Assembly (NCBI RefSeq): GCF_003097495.1
Contig: NZ_QEOP01000004.1
Span: 62,001-126,000, forward strand
Length of the DNA: 64,000 nt
DNA from: Amnibacterium flavum
GTDB lineage: Bacteria; Actinomycetota; Actinomycetes; Actinomycetales; Microbacteriaceae
Reading direction: 5' to 3'
The number at the start of each line of letters is the position of its first letter. Position 1 is the first letter of the stretch. The translations under genes and the position numbers were made by a program. The notes beneath the pieces were generated by a model. It did not search any database. It was given only the letters and a program-made list of their open reading frames with translations, and had not been told where the DNA came from. This document shows positions 40,271 through 49,440 of this stretch, in pieces.

Positions 40271-40921
40271 GTGGCCATCATTCCGACCCTGCGTCAGGGG
40301 CGCACGACGATCCGACCCATCAGGTTGAAGGATGCGCGCGAGCTCGAGCGAGAGCTGCTCGACAACCGCGGCTGGTTGCGTCAGTGGGAGGCGACGAATC
40401 CGCGCGGGCCGATGAGCTTCGACACGCGCTCGAGCATCCGGGCGCTGCAGAGCAACGCGCGCAGCGGTCAGGGTCTCCCGTTCGTCATCGAGGTCGACGG
40501 CGCGCTCGCCGGCCAGCTGAACGTGTCCGGCATCGCCTGGGGATCGACCTCGTCGGCGTCGATCGGCTACTGGATCGGCGAACGGTTCGCGGGCGCCGGT
40601 GCGACCCCGACCGGAGTTGCCCTCGCCACCGATTACTGCTTCCAGCAGCTCGGCCTGCACCGCATCGAGATCTGCATCCGTCCCGAGAACGCGAAGTCGT
40701 TGCGGGTCGTCGAGAAGCTCGGGTTCCGCTACGAGGGCTTGCGGCGTCGCTTCATCCACATCAACGGCGACTGGCGTGATCACTTCTGCTTCGCGCTCGT
40801 GTCGGAGGAGATCCCCGAGGGCGTCATGGAGCGGTGGACGCGCGGCCTCGTGCCCGCCGACGCGGCGGAGATCCCCGAGCGGGACCGCCTCGCCGCCAAT
40901 GAGACCTTCCCTCCGCGCTGA
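40271..40921 (+). CDS. RimJ/RimL-type GNAT N-acetyltransferase
   Basis: A 216-residue GNAT enzyme starting at GTG. TTIRPIRLKDARELERELL opens the fold, SIGYWIGERFAGAGATPTGVALATDYCF contains the acetyl-CoA loop, and LHRIEICIRPENAKSLRVVEKLGFRYEGLRRRFIHINGDWRDHFCFAL is the RimJ signature. It acetylates a protein N-terminus or related amine. The placement after galU and the folate ligase is a common actinobacterial arrangement. Confidence 0.88.
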   Translation: MAIIPTLRQGRTTIRPIRLKDARELERELLDNRGWLRQWEATNPRGPMSFDTRSSIRALQSNARSGQGLPFVIEVDGALAGQLNVSGIAWGSTSSASIGYWIGERFAGAGATPTGVALATDYCFQQLGLHRIEICIRPENAKSLRVVEKLGFRYEGLRRRFIHINGDWRDHFCFALVSEEIPEGVMERWTRGLVPADAAEIPERDRLAANETFPPR

Positions 40922-41107
40922 CCTCGGCGCTCGTTCTCACAGTTCACTGACGGGGCCGCGCGACGCGCCGGATTCCGGGTGAAATTGTCGCTTCCGCAGT
41001 GCCGATTCGGAGTTTTCGGAACGCCGGATCGAGCCGTGTCGGGGGTTGGTGCGAACATCGCCCGGACACACCCCGTCGGCTTCGCGCGGTGTGATGCCGG
41101 CGACCCC

Positions 41108-41113
41108 TAACTT
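41108..41113 (+). promoter_or_regulatory. Putative -10 box of the membrane protein gene (leaderless spacing)
   Basis: TAACTT ends 6 nt before the ATG. The intervening GGTGGG could also be read as a weak ribosome site. Confidence 0.45.
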
Positions 41114-41119
41114 GGTGGG

Positions 41120-42040
41120 ATGGGTGTTGAGGGCGTCGGCGGCGGAGCGGTAATCGCGCTTGCAGCTGCGCTCTGGCTGCTCTATCTGATGCCGACGTGG
41201 ATTCGCCGTCGGCAGTACATCGCCACGGAACGCAACGCGGTCCGACTGCAGCAGACTCTGCGCATTTTGGCCGAGACGGCAGAAGTGCCAGAAGAGATTC
41301 GCGTGGAGACGACAGCGAAGAGCGTGGCGGAGCAGCACAGGGCCCTGCGCATCGCCGCCCAGAAGGCCGAGGCCGTCGCCCGCGCCCGAGAGGCGGCTGC
41401 CGCCCGCACGCTGTCCCGCAAGCACGAGTCGCCGCGAGAGCCCCGCCAGAAGGCGGCGGCCGTTCAGGCACTGGCCGCTGCTCGTCTCCGCAGGACCCGC
41501 CTTCTCGCTTCGCTCGTGCTGGTCGGGTCGGTCGTGGTCGCCGGGTTCGGGATCGGCGAGGCGATCGTGAACATGAACTGGCTGCCGCTCATCGCGGGTT
41601 CCCTCGGCGTATTCGCCGCTCTCGGGTTCCTGCAGCGAGTGGCGACGGTCAAGGCCGCCCGCCGGGCGACTCAGGCTGTCGACCGCACCGTCGCCGTCGC
41701 GGCCCCGGTGCAGAGCTTCACGGACTGGCAGCGCAGCGAGCCAGCCCGTCCCACGTGGACGCCTGTCCCGCTCCCGAAGCCTCTCTACCTGTCGCGTCGC
41801 GACGCGGACCAGATCTCCGCTGCGGCATCCGCTCAGCGCGACCTGGCGGCCGCGGCTCAGCGCGCGGATGAGGCGCTGCGGTCTGCTCAGCGTGCTCCCG
41901 AGGTGGCCCCGATGCCGTCACGCGAGGCGGCTCCGGCCGCTGCGAAGGCGTCGGGTTATGCGGCGATGGGCATCGTGGGGGAGACCCGCCCGGGTATCAC
42001 CGACTTGAACGACGTGCTGCGCAAGCGGCGCGCCGTCTGA
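41120..42040 (+). CDS. Membrane-anchored hypothetical protein (306 aa)
   Basis: An N-terminal membrane span (about residues 8-25, ending in LMPTWIRRRQY) is followed by a long charged, alanine-rich helical region (to about residue 125) that looks coiled-coil. Two more spans follow (about 128-150 and 154-172), then a cytoplasmic tail rich in Ala/Gln/Arg ending ITDLNDVLRKRRAV. This architecture is common in Microbacteriaceae next to galU/rimJ. No function is established. The gene ends 64 bp before the tRNA. Confidence 0.75.
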   Translation: MGVEGVGGGAVIALAAALWLLYLMPTWIRRRQYIATERNAVRLQQTLRILAETAEVPEEIRVETTAKSVAEQHRALRIAAQKAEAVARAREAAAARTLSRKHESPREPRQKAAAVQALAAARLRRTRLLASLVLVGSVVVAGFGIGEAIVNMNWLPLIAGSLGVFAALGFLQRVATVKAARRATQAVDRTVAVAAPVQSFTDWQRSEPARPTWTPVPLPKPLYLSRRDADQISAAASAQRDLAAAAQRADEALRSAQRAPEVAPMPSREAAPAAAKASGYAAMGIVGETRPGITDLNDVLRKRRAV

Positions 42041-42104
42041 GGTTCGGCGGCTCGTCGGCTGGTTCGGTTGACGGCTGGCGAAATGCTAGTGTTGACGGGC
42101 ACTT

Positions 42105-42180
42105 GGGCCTGTGGCGCAGTTGGTAGCGCGCTTCGTTCGCAATGAAGAGGTCAGGGGTTCGAATCCCCTCAGGTCCACCA
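42105..42180 (+). tRNA. tRNA-Ala (anticodon CGC)
   Basis: A complete 76-nt cloverleaf with encoded CCA. The acceptor stem pairs GGGCCTG with CAGGTCC and contains the G3:U70 pair that identifies tRNA-Ala. The anticodon stem CTTCG/TGAAG encloses the loop TTCGCAA, giving CGC, which reads GCG. The T-loop has GGTTCGAATCC. A -10-like TAGTGT lies 12 nt upstream and a strong hairpin terminator follows directly. Confidence 0.97.
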
Positions 42181-42184
42181 AGGA

Positions 42185-42217
42185 AAAGGTCGTCACCCTC
42201 AGGGTGGCGACCTTTTT
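42185..42217 (+). terminator. Rho-independent terminator of tRNA-Ala
   Basis: A 14-bp stem (AAAGGTCGTCACCC against GGGTGGCGACCTTT, one G-T pair) with a 3-nt loop runs straight into a T-run. It starts 5 nt after the CCA end. The remaining gap to the next gene (to 42576) holds only the repeat array below and an msrB leader. Confidence 0.92.
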
Positions 42218-42235
42218 GGTTGTCAGTCCTCGGTT

Positions 42236-42427
42236 CTTCGTTTCGACAGGCTCAACGGGCGGCAGTCCCGTTGGGTCGCTGAGCGGAGAGATGCGTTAGT
42301 GCGAGATGTCGGCCTTCGTTTCGACGGGCGCAACGGGCGGCGGTTTTGTTGGGTCGCTGAGCGGCGCCATGCGTTAGCGCGGGATGTCGGCCTTCGTTTC
42401 GCTGCGCTCAACGGGCGGCGGGCGTCG
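42236..42427. repeat. 78-bp tandem array of CTTCGTTTCG-arm units
   Basis: CTTCGTTTCG starts at 42236, 42314 and 42392, exactly 78 bp apart, each followed by an arm (GACAGGC, GACGGGC, GCTGCGC) and CAACGGGCGG. The rest of each unit (GTTGGGTCGCTGAGCGG, GCGTTAGTGCG) is shared between copies one and two, while the third copy is cut short. This is the same core as in the other arrays but with its own filler. Confidence 0.88.
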
Positions 42428-42576
42428 GTGGGATTGAGCGGTCGAGGCGGCGGGGAGGCATTGGGAGCTCACAGGGGATACGCAGGTGATTGGGCCGGGG
42501 GCGGGAACTTTCGGCCAGGGTCGGCTGTTCTTATAGACGAGGGCCGCAGCCAGCGGCTCGTAGCTGAGGAGCACCA

Positions 42577-43035
42577 ATGACCACCACCGAGTACCGCAAG
42601 GACCCGGCCGCGATCTCGCAGCTGACGAAGCGTCAGTACGCCGTCACCCAGGAGGACGCCACAGAGCCGGCGTTCATGAACGAGTTCTGGGACAACCACG
42701 ACGACGGCATCTACGTCGACATCGTGTCGGGCGAGCCCCTGTTCGCCTCGACCGACAAGTACGACAGCCGCTCCGGTTGGCCGAGCTTCACCCGACCCAT
42801 CAACCCGGCCAATGTCATCCGGCGCGACGACAAGAGCTACGGGATGATCCGCACCGAGGTCCGTTCCGCGAACGGCGATAGCCACCTCGGTCACCTCTTC
42901 GACGACGGACCCATCGAGGACGGCGGCCTCCGCTACTGCATCAACTCCGCGGCGCTGCGGTTCATCCCCCTGGATGAGCTGGAGAGCCAGGGCTACGGTG
43001 ACTACCGCAGCCTGTTCACCACGAAGGAGGCCTAG
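42577..43035 (+). CDS. msrB: Peptide-methionine (R)-S-oxide reductase MsrB
   Basis: A 152-residue MsrB that reduces methionine-R-sulfoxide in proteins. [39 protein letters not shown] is the family core; the catalytic cysteine is in [13 protein letters not shown]. The CxxC zinc pairs present in many MsrB proteins are missing (LFASTDKY where LFCS is common), so this is the zinc-free type. It forms an operon with msrA 2 bp downstream. Repair of oxidised proteins is its role. Confidence 0.94.
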   Translation: MTTTEYRKDPAAISQLTKRQYAVTQEDATEPAFMNEFWDNHDDGIYVDIVSGEPLFASTDKYDSRSGWPSFTRPINPANVIRRDDKSYGMIRTEVRSANGDSHLGHLFDDGPIEDGGLRYCINSAALRFIPLDELESQGYGDYRSLFTTKEA

Positions 43036-43037
43036 AC

Positions 43038-43556
43038 ATGGCCACGACTGAGACCGCCATCCTCGCCGGAGGATGTTTCTGGGGAGCCCAGCAGCTCCTC
43101 CGCCGTCGACCCGGAGTTCTCTCCACACGGGTCGGATACTCCGGTGGCGACACCCCGAACGCGACCTACCGCAACCACGGCGACCATGCCGAGGCCGTCG
43201 AGATCGTCTTCGACCCCTCGCAGATCTCCTACCGCGACCTGCTCGAATTCTTCTTCCAGATCCACGACCCGTCGACGAAGAACCGTCAGGGCAACGACGT
43301 CGGACGCAGCTATCGCTCCGCGATCTACTACACGAACGACGAGCAGAAGCAGGTCGCCCTCGACACCATCGCCGATGTCGACGCGTCCGGGCTCTGGCCC
43401 GGCAAGGTCGTCACCGAGGTCGAGCCGGCCGGCGCGTTCTGGCAGGCGGAGGAGGAGCACCAGGACTACCTGGAGAAGCTCCCCAACGGCTATACCTGCC
43501 ACTACGTGCGCCCGGGCTGGAAGCTCCCGAAGCGCGAGGAGCAGCTGACCAGCTGA
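43038..43556 (+). CDS. msrA: Peptide-methionine (S)-S-oxide reductase MsrA
   Basis: A 172-residue MsrA complementary in stereospecificity to Msr[15 protein letters not shown] contains the catalytic GCFWG cysteine, [15 protein letters not shown] and [20 protein letters not shown] follow, and [15 protein letters not shown] is typical. A C-terminal cysteine in [11 protein letters not shown] may serve in resolution. It is cotranscribed with msrB and followed by a hairpin. Confidence 0.95.
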   Translation: MATTETAILAGGCFWGAQQLLRRRPGVLSTRVGYSGGDTPNATYRNHGDHAEAVEIVFDPSQISYRDLLEFFFQIHDPSTKNRQGNDVGRSYRSAIYYTNDEQKQVALDTIADVDASGLWPGKVVTEVEPAGAFWQAEEEHQDYLEKLPNGYTCHYVRPGWKLPKREEQLTS

Positions 43557-43573
43557 TCCGAGCAGCACCAGCA

Positions 43574-43606
43574 GATGGCCCGTCACCTCACCGGTGGCGG
43601 GCCATC
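43574..43606. terminator. Hairpin behind msrA
   Basis: GATGGCCCGTCACC and its imperfect complement GGTGGCGGGCCATC form a long stem with one mismatch. No T-run follows. It begins 18 bp after the msrA stop and is the likely end of the msrBA transcript. The rest of the gap up to the next gene (43811) shows nothing recognisable. Confidence 0.65.
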
Positions 43607-43811
43607 GGCGTTCCCGGTGATCGCCGTCGGCGCCACGCGCCCGGCAGGGCGCCGAGCCGGGCATCGAGCCGTCACCGGATGTTCATTTCCGCTCGTTTGT
43701 CTGTCCCTAAGCGGACTACGCACGGCCGATTCCGGCCTCACCGTGTGAGCGCTCTCCGCGCCAGCATGAAGCACGGTCGGAATACCGATCGAAGGACACG
43801 GGGGAGGGAAG

Positions 43812-44708
43812 ATGGCTACCGGAAGGACACCGCTCGCGGAGTTCCTCAGGGCGCGGCGCGAACTGCTTCAACCCGAGGATGTCGGCATCGAACGAGACGA
43901 GCCCCGACGGGTGCCGGGCCTCCGGCGCGAAGAGGTCGCGGCCCTCGCCGGCATCAGTGCCGAGTACTACCTCCGCCTCGAGCAGGGACGCGACCACCAG
44001 CCGTCGGAGCAGGTCCTCTCCGCGCTCGGTCGGGCGCTGCTGCTTGACGAGACGAGCCAGGTGTACCTCCACCGACTGGCGCACCCCGTGCGCGCGGCCC
44101 GGCCGGTGAGGACCCGGCGAGGTGTCGGCGACGGCGTGCTGCGCCTCCTCGAGCAGTGGTCGCACACCCCCGCCTACGTCTCCGATCGCAATCAGGACGT
44201 GCTCGCCGTCAACCCGCCGGCCGCCGAACTCGCACCGGGTTACCTCGTTCCCGGGAACAACCTCCTCCTTGCGACGTTCCGCGAGCGAGCCGCCGCGGGG
44301 CGCAAGGATCTGTGGACGTCCAGCACCCTCGACATGCTCGCCGCGCTCCGCTTCCACGCCGATCCGGCCGACCCGCGGTTCCAGGAGATCGTGGGGTCGC
44401 TCTCGGTGGGGGACCGCGAGTTCCGCCGGATGTGGGCTCTCCACGACGCGCGACCCCAGACCACCGGCACGATCGCCAGCCTCGTCGACGGGTTCGGCTG
44501 GATCGAGTTCCGCTGGCAGACCCTCGAGATCCCGGGCGTCTCGGGTCAGTTCCTCACCACGTTCTTCGGCGATCCCGGCTCCGAGGCCGCGACCGTCGTG
44601 CAAGCCCTGGCCGTCCGCACCCGCGGCCGGCGCACGCGCACCCTCGACGAGGCTCAGGCCTCACTCGCGCCGGCCGCCACTTCGGCGAGACGCGTCAGCG
44701 CCACCTGA
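43812..44708 (+). CDS. XRE-family regulator with MmyB-like ligand-binding domain
   Basis: A 298-residue regulator. Residues 5-85 hold the helix-turn-helix typical of this group (LAEFLRARRELL, then VPGLRREEVAALAGISAEYYLRLEQGRDHQPSEQVLSALGRAL). Residues 105-275 are the MmyB-like PAS-type domain: LLEQWSHTPAYVSDRNQDVLAVNPPAAEL and FRRMWALHDA. GGGGAGGGAAG precedes the ATG. These regulators often control a nearby oxidoreductase. Its 3' end overlaps by 55 bp the convergent gene encoding a second MmyB-like domain. Confidence 0.9.
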   Translation: MATGRTPLAEFLRARRELLQPEDVGIERDEPRRVPGLRREEVAALAGISAEYYLRLEQGRDHQPSEQVLSALGRALLLDETSQVYLHRLAHPVRAARPVRTRRGVGDGVLRLLEQWSHTPAYVSDRNQDVLAVNPPAAELAPGYLVPGNNLLLATFRERAAAGRKDLWTSSTLDMLAALRFHADPADPRFQEIVGSLSVGDREFRRMWALHDARPQTTGTIASLVDGFGWIEFRWQTLEIPGVSGQFLTTFFGDPGSEAATVVQALAVRTRGRRTRTLDEAQASLAPAATSARRVSAT

Positions 44709-45193
44709 GCTGAGTGGTCCGCAGGGCGGAACACCATCAGCACGTCACCGGATCCGCCGGGCACGATCAGCTGCTGGAAGTTGAGCTGCATCCGACCCAC
44801 CGGAGTGACGAAAGGGACGGATCCGCTGTTGTCGGCCGGGCGCTCCTCGGCCCACGCCGTCGCGAAGTCGCGGCTCTTCGCGGAGAGCTCGCCGACGATG
44901 TCGCGGAACGGATCGTCCTCGTGGTGCAGGTCGAGGGATTCCCTCAGCATCGCCGCGACATGACCGGCAGCCCTGGGGTAGTTCGGGTCGTCGCGGTCCA
45001 CTGCGGCATCGATGAAAGCGAAACGAGCGAGGTTCACGCCCTCGTTGAATGCGGGTGAGAGGGCGCGGGCGAGGCCGTTGGCCGCGACGATGTCGAGGTG
45101 CTTGTCGCGGAGGAATGCGGGGATCCCCTCCCACGAATCGAGCATCTCCCGTAAGTCGGCGCGCTGATCCCGTCGGTGCTCGTCGTCGTGCAT
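44654..45193 (-). CDS. Orphan MmyB-like ligand-binding domain protein without HTH
   Basis: A 179-residue protein matching only the C-terminal domain of XRE/MmyB regulators: REMLDSWEGIPAFLRDKHLDIVAANGLARALSPAF, GELSAKSRDFATAWAEERPADN and VGRMQLNFQQLIVPGGSGDVLMVFRPAD. No helix-turn-helix is encoded upstream in any frame. TAGCGT lies 6 nt before the ATG, so this start is probably genuine and not a truncated gene. It faces the full-length regulator tail to tail. It might form heterodimers with such a regulator. Confidence 0.75.
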   Translation of the reverse strand: MHDDEHRRDQRADLREMLDSWEGIPAFLRDKHLDIVAANGLARALSPAFNEGVNLARFAFIDAAVDRDDPNYPRAAGHVAAMLRESLDLHHEDDPFRDIVGELSAKSRDFATAWAEERPADNSGSVPFVTPVGRMQLNFQQLIVPGGSGDVLMVFRPADHSAQVALTRLAEVAAGASEA

Positions 45194-45296
45194 GACTTCA
45201 CGCTAGTTCCGGGGCCGCGGCCGCCTGATGGCCCTCGGAGGGACACCCGAGACACCCGCGTATAACCGAACTCGCATACCCGGTAATCTTCACTGC

Positions 45297-45899
45297 ATGG
45301 CCAGACCCCGGAGGTTCGACGAGCAGTCCCTGCTCGACGCCGCCCAGGAGATCTTCTGGGCGCAGGGCTACGACCGTACGTCCATCGAAGACGTGTCCGC
45401 GGCCTCCGGTGTCGGCAACGGCAGCATCTACTCCGCCTACGGAAGCAAACTCGGCCTCTTCCTCGCCGTCTTCGAACGCTACTGCGAGGGTCGCGTGAGC
45501 CTCGTCGAGACCGTGGTGAGCTCGCACCGCGGAGACTTCGAGTCGGCCGTCGCGAACTATCTCGCCGAGATCGTCGCCGACTGCACCGCCCACGCCGACC
45601 GACGCGGCTGCCTGATGCTCAACAGTCTCGCCGAACTCGGCTCACGCTTCCCCGATGTCGTCGTCATCGGGCGCCGATCCATCGGCCGGATGGAATCGAT
45701 CCTAGAGCGCCGGGTGGCCCAGGGCGTCGCCGCGGGGGACATCGACCTCGCCGACGCGCAGATCCCCGCTCTCGGCAACCACATCGTGCTCGTCTCGCAG
45801 GGGCTCATCTCGCTCAGCCGAGTCGGTGTTCCCGTCGAGCAGCTCCGCGCCATCGCGGACACGTCGACGCGCATGTCGGCCCTCCTCCGCGCGGCCTGA
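45297..45899 (+). CDS. TetR/AcrR-family regulator
   Basis: A 200-residue regulator with N-terminal HTH (FDEQSLLDAAQEIFWAQGYDRTSIEDVSAASGVGNGSIYSAYGSK) and a C-terminal domain containing the cysteine pair segment ADCTAHADRRGCLMLNSLAEL typical of TetR_C_11/YxaF-like proteins. TAATCT lies 7 nt before the ATG. It is divergent from the orphan MmyB-like gene, which may be its target. Effector unknown. Confidence 0.88.
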   Translation: MARPRRFDEQSLLDAAQEIFWAQGYDRTSIEDVSAASGVGNGSIYSAYGSKLGLFLAVFERYCEGRVSLVETVVSSHRGDFESAVANYLAEIVADCTAHADRRGCLMLNSLAELGSRFPDVVVIGRRSIGRMESILERRVAQGVAAGDIDLADAQIPALGNHIVLVSQGLISLSRVGVPVEQLRAIADTSTRMSALLRAA

Positions 45900-45938
45900 G
45901 CCGCACGGCCGGGCTCAGACCTCCGCGGGTCGGAGCCG

Positions 45939-46979
45939 TCAGATCGCGCCGGTGGCTTCCCACAGGCGTGCGAGCTTGAGCGCGAGGTGCAGCGTGCTCC
46001 GCTTCATGCCGTCGTCCAGGGCGTCCCGCACGACGGGCGGCATGTTGTCGAGCCGGTAGTACAGGGTCGTGCGGTGGATGTGCAGCTTCTCGCAGGCCGC
46101 CCTCGCGTGACCGCCGGCGTCGAGATAGGTCTCGATCGTTTCGCGCTGGAGCGGGTCGCTCGCCCGGTAGAGCAGTTCGGCGGCAGGAGAGATATCCGAG
46201 AGTCGGCGCGAGTCCGCGGTCACCGCATGCAGCATGACCCAGCCGCCGAGCTCGTCGATGCTGCTCCCCGGCAGCAGATCGGGGAGGGCGGCACTGAGGT
46301 CGGCCGCGACCCGTGCCTGCTCGGCCGCGTCGCCCAGATCCGTCGCAAGGGGGTCGAGATGCGCGCTTCCAATCCCCGCCACGGTCACGTCGAATCGGAC
46401 CGACTCCTCGCGGATCCACGCATCGAGGTCGACCCCGCTCCGGCCATCGCGGGTGACGAGGTACAGCACCGAGTCGTGATCGCGGATGACGGTGCTGTGC
46501 GCCGGTGTCGCGGCGGCGATGTGACGCGCGAACGTCGCCCGTCGGAGCCGACCCACACCGTTGTCGATGATGATCGCGCGCACGACGGTGCGCCCGCCGC
46601 GTTCGATCCAGCGACGCGAGACCGCGTCGGCGAACGCCGCGCGGCGGGTGCGGGGGTCGTCGTCGAGCAGCAGCCGCATCGACTCCTCGCGGGTGCCCGC
46701 AGCGGTGGACGAGGAGTCCTCGGCGAGCAGGACGCGGGCGATGCCTGCGGCGGCGTCGAGCATGGCGTAATCGCTCGCGCCGAGCGGCGGCCGTCCATCC
46801 GCGACGAGCCGGAAGGTGGCCAGCTGGCGGGTGCTGTCCCGGACCGGGATGTCAACGTGGTCGCGGACCGGGGCGGAGGCGCCGTCGCTCGAGGCGAGCG
46901 GCCGGTCGTCGGCATCGAACACGGTCGCGGGTCTGCCGAGCTCATCGGACAGCTGATCGGCCAGCTCCTGAAGGTCCAT
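45939..46979 (-). CDS. PucR/CdaR-type regulator
   Basis: A 346-residue regulator: an N-terminal GAF-like domain (about residues 1-90, LADQLSDELGRPATVFDADDRPLASSDG), a GGDEF-like middle region, and the C-terminal PucR HTH (HARAACEKLHIHRTTLYYRLDNM). The family governs purine, amino-acid or sugar-acid catabolism. GGAGA precedes the ATG. It is transcribed alone among other regulators and no catabolic gene is adjacent; a link to the nucleoside block 15 kb away cannot be shown. Confidence 0.87.
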   Translation of the reverse strand: MDLQELADQLSDELGRPATVFDADDRPLASSDGASAPVRDHVDIPVRDSTRQLATFRLVADGRPPLGASDYAMLDAAAGIARVLLAEDSSSTAAGTREESMRLLLDDDPRTRRAAFADAVSRRWIERGGRTVVRAIIIDNGVGRLRRATFARHIAAATPAHSTVIRDHDSVLYLVTRDGRSGVDLDAWIREESVRFDVTVAGIGSAHLDPLATDLGDAAEQARVAADLSAALPDLLPGSSIDELGGWVMLHAVTADSRRLSDISPAAELLYRASDPLQRETIETYLDAGGHARAACEKLHIHRTTLYYRLDNMPPVVRDALDDGMKRSTLHLALKLARLWEATGAI

Positions 46980-47071
46980 CGCGAATCTCCGATCTCATCT
47001 GTTCGTCGCACCTGCGGCGATTTTCACGGTAGTTATCCGGTCTCGCGCTCGCGTGGTCCTGACGTGGATAC

Positions 47072-48058
47072 CTACGAGGCCTGCCGGGTGGTCTGGAATC
47101 GCCGCTGATAGTCGGACGGGGTGATCCCGAGTCGCGCGACGAACGCCCGCCGGAAGGCGACGGGCGTGCTGTATCCGGCGTACTCGGCGGCCTGGGCGAC
47201 CGAGGCTCCGGATTCGAGATGGCCGGTCGCCAGGTCGAGCCGCATCGAGTTGACGTACTCGAGCGGTGTCATGCCGAGCTCCTCGCGGATGATCCGGTTG
47301 AGGTGCCGTGTGCTGACGTTCGCGTGCGCTGCGAGGTCCGTGACCGTGCACGGGCGGGTCGGGTCGGTGTTGACGTACTCGGCGACGGCGATCGCCGCGG
47401 GGGTGCGCGGGGGAGCGGCGCGCAGGGACGCGGAGAACTGGGACTGCCCGCCGGAGCGCTGCATGTAGACCAGGAGCAGCTGCGCGACGCTGCGGGCGAT
47501 GGCGGCGCCGTGATCCTCCTCGACCAGGGCGAGCGCGAGGTCGATTCCCGCAGCCACGCCCGCTGAGGTGGAGATCCGCCCGTCGCGGACGAAGATCGAG
47601 TCGGGGTTCACATCGATCGCCGGGAATCGGGCGGCGAGCGTGCCGGCGAACTTCCAGTGGGTCGTCGCCTTCCTGCCGTCGAGCAGGCCGAGCGACGCGA
47701 GAGCGAACGCTCCGCTGCAGATCGAGGTGATGCGTCGCGTTCGCTCCGTGAGCAGGCGCGCGGCCTCGAGCACGTCCGGGGTGAACACCGCGGCGGCCCG
47801 TTCGCTGCCCGGGATGATGATCGTGTCGAACACGCCACCGTCGGCCGCCGACGAGTTCACGCCCACACGGACGCCGAGAGATGTCGTGACATCGGCGCCG
47901 TCGTAGGACATCATGACGAGCTCGTAGCTGTCGATCCTCTGGTTGGCCTCGAGGAACACCTCGGCAGGACCGACGAAGTCGAGCATCTTCACGCCGTCGA
48001 ACAGCAGTATCCCGATCCGCCGCTTCCGGCCTCCGCTCACCTTCGCTGGCGTGATCAC
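47072..48058 (-). CDS. GlxA-family regulator (DJ-1/PfpI plus AraC HTH)
   Basis: A 328-residue regulator with an N-terminal DJ-1/PfpI-like domain (RRIGILLFDGVKMLDFVGPAEVFLEAN; RITSICSGAFALASLGLLDGRKATTHW with the nucleophile-elbow cysteine) and a C-terminal AraC domain (DLAAHANVSTRHLNRIIREELGMTPLEYVNSMRLDLA, then AEYAGYSTPVAFRRAF). The GTG was chosen because GGAGG stands 5 nt before it; a longer ATG reading adds 17 residues without homology. Targets unknown. Confidence 0.88.
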   Translation of the reverse strand: MITPAKVSGGRKRRIGILLFDGVKMLDFVGPAEVFLEANQRIDSYELVMMSYDGADVTTSLGVRVGVNSSAADGGVFDTIIIPGSERAAAVFTPDVLEAARLLTERTRRITSICSGAFALASLGLLDGRKATTHWKFAGTLAARFPAIDVNPDSIFVRDGRISTSAGVAAGIDLALALVEEDHGAAIARSVAQLLLVYMQRSGGQSQFSASLRAAPPRTPAAIAVAEYVNTDPTRPCTVTDLAAHANVSTRHLNRIIREELGMTPLEYVNSMRLDLATGHLESGASVAQAAEYAGYSTPVAFRRAFVARLGITPSDYQRRFQTTRQAS

Positions 48059-48197
48059 CCGGACCTCCGATGAACGGCTGCACCCCCGATAGTGGAATGC
48101 TGCCTCCATTACAGCAGGGTGGGGCCTCGGCGGTACAGCCGCTGGTAGCGACAGGGTCAGGCTGGGATCGCCGCGCCGGGCGGACGCGACGCTGCGA

Positions 48198-49247
48198 TCA
48201 GTCGACGGGGTCGGTCGGGTTCCTCTTCGCGACCAGCAGCGGATCGTTGGGGGTGAACGGGAACTCGGGCAGCGTCTCGAGGTCGACGCCGAATGTGGCG
48301 GCGAGAACGGGGCGGGAGAACGCGGACAGGGAGGCGCGGTAGCCGATGTCGCCGGGGGTGGGCTGGTCGAAGAAGATCAGGAAGTGGATCTCCTCATCGC
48401 CGATCACCTCGATCTGGTGCGGGTAGGCCTTGGGTACGAAGTAGGTGTCGCCCGGCCCGACGACGTAGGTGTCGACCGTTCCGTCGGGGTCGAGGATCGA
48501 CATGCGGGCGTGCCCTCGATGCACGTAGCCCATCTCGGCGGTGGTGGGGTGCCAGTGCGGTTCGCGCATCCCGTCGTCGGCGATGGTCAGGGAGTACATC
48601 GAGAGGTGTTCGAGGCTCGGCCAGAACTGGCTGCGCGCCAGCTTCACGTACGCGTACGGGTGGTGCAGCGGTGGGTTCTGCGCCTCGATGTCGAACTTGT
48701 GCGGGTTGTTGAATCCGGCAGTGTCGGGGATGACGGCCGGTCCGGTGCGTTTCACGATGGCGGGCGAGGAGGTGTCGCGCTTGATCGGCGCGAACGCGGA
48801 GGCGTCGAGGTCGTAGGTGTTGCCGAGCACCGCGTCGGTCATCTCGCCGAACGCGGCGTGCAGGGAGAAGTCCTCGGGGCGTTCGTGCGAGAAGGCGACG
48901 ATGATCTCCGCGGCGTCGTCTCCGATGTTCTCGATGTGGTGCAGCGACCCGGAGCGGATGGTGAACATCTGGCCGGCCGAGATCGTGAACGACGAGAAGG
49001 TGCTGCCGTTGTCGAGGATCGAGATGAGCACCGTGCCCGAGATGGCGTAGCCGATCTCGTCGGCGTTGGCGTGCCAGTGCGGCTCGCGGATGCTCCCCGG
49101 CTCGAGCACGAGCCGCTTGATGGAGAGCCCGGCGAGAATCGGGAAGCTGTCCCGCGTGAGCCGGGAGATGGAGCCCAGTTCGCTGTCGTGCTGCTTGGGT
49201 GCGCCTGTGAGCGACCTGACGTGTCGGGAGCCGGTTGATTCGGACAT
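48198..49247 (-). CDS. Bicupin, oxalate decarboxylase-like
   Basis: A 349-residue two-cupin protein. Each cupin has a full manganese site: HWHANADEIGY with SLHHIEN in the first, HWHPTTAEMGYVHRG with YPHQIEV in the second. This is the layout of oxalate decarboxylases, which turn oxalate to formate and CO2. The active-site lid sequence of characterised OxdC (SENST) is not seen, so oxalate use is uncertain. No Sec or Tat signal is present. GAAAGCGAG precedes the ATG. Confidence 0.82.
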   Translation of the reverse strand: MSESTGSRHVRSLTGAPKQHDSELGSISRLTRDSFPILAGLSIKRLVLEPGSIREPHWHANADEIGYAISGTVLISILDNGSTFSSFTISAGQMFTIRSGSLHHIENIGDDAAEIIVAFSHERPEDFSLHAAFGEMTDAVLGNTYDLDASAFAPIKRDTSSPAIVKRTGPAVIPDTAGFNNPHKFDIEAQNPPLHHPYAYVKLARSQFWPSLEHLSMYSLTIADDGMREPHWHPTTAEMGYVHRGHARMSILDPDGTVDTYVVGPGDTYFVPKAYPHQIEVIGDEEIHFLIFFDQPTPGDIGYRASLSAFSRPVLAATFGVDLETLPEFPFTPNDPLLVAKRNPTDPVD

Positions 49248-49440
49248 GATGCTCGCTTTCTGCTCGTGTCCCGAATGTATTGGCCGACGGTGGCGGGGGC
49301 TCTGCGACATGCGTCGGAACTCTCTCCCTCGACTTCGGGTGCGGGGGAGCAACAGGGTCTGGACGGAACGAGCGTGCGGGGCGATGCTGTGACGAGCGAT
49401 CGTCGGCCCTCGACGCAGTCGTCGACCCGAGGAGGTCCCC

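Noticed and set aside
48059-48109. Upstream ATG for the GlxA-type regulator
   Set aside because: The extra 17 residues do not belong to the DJ-1 fold, and GGAGG is placed for the GTG at 48058.
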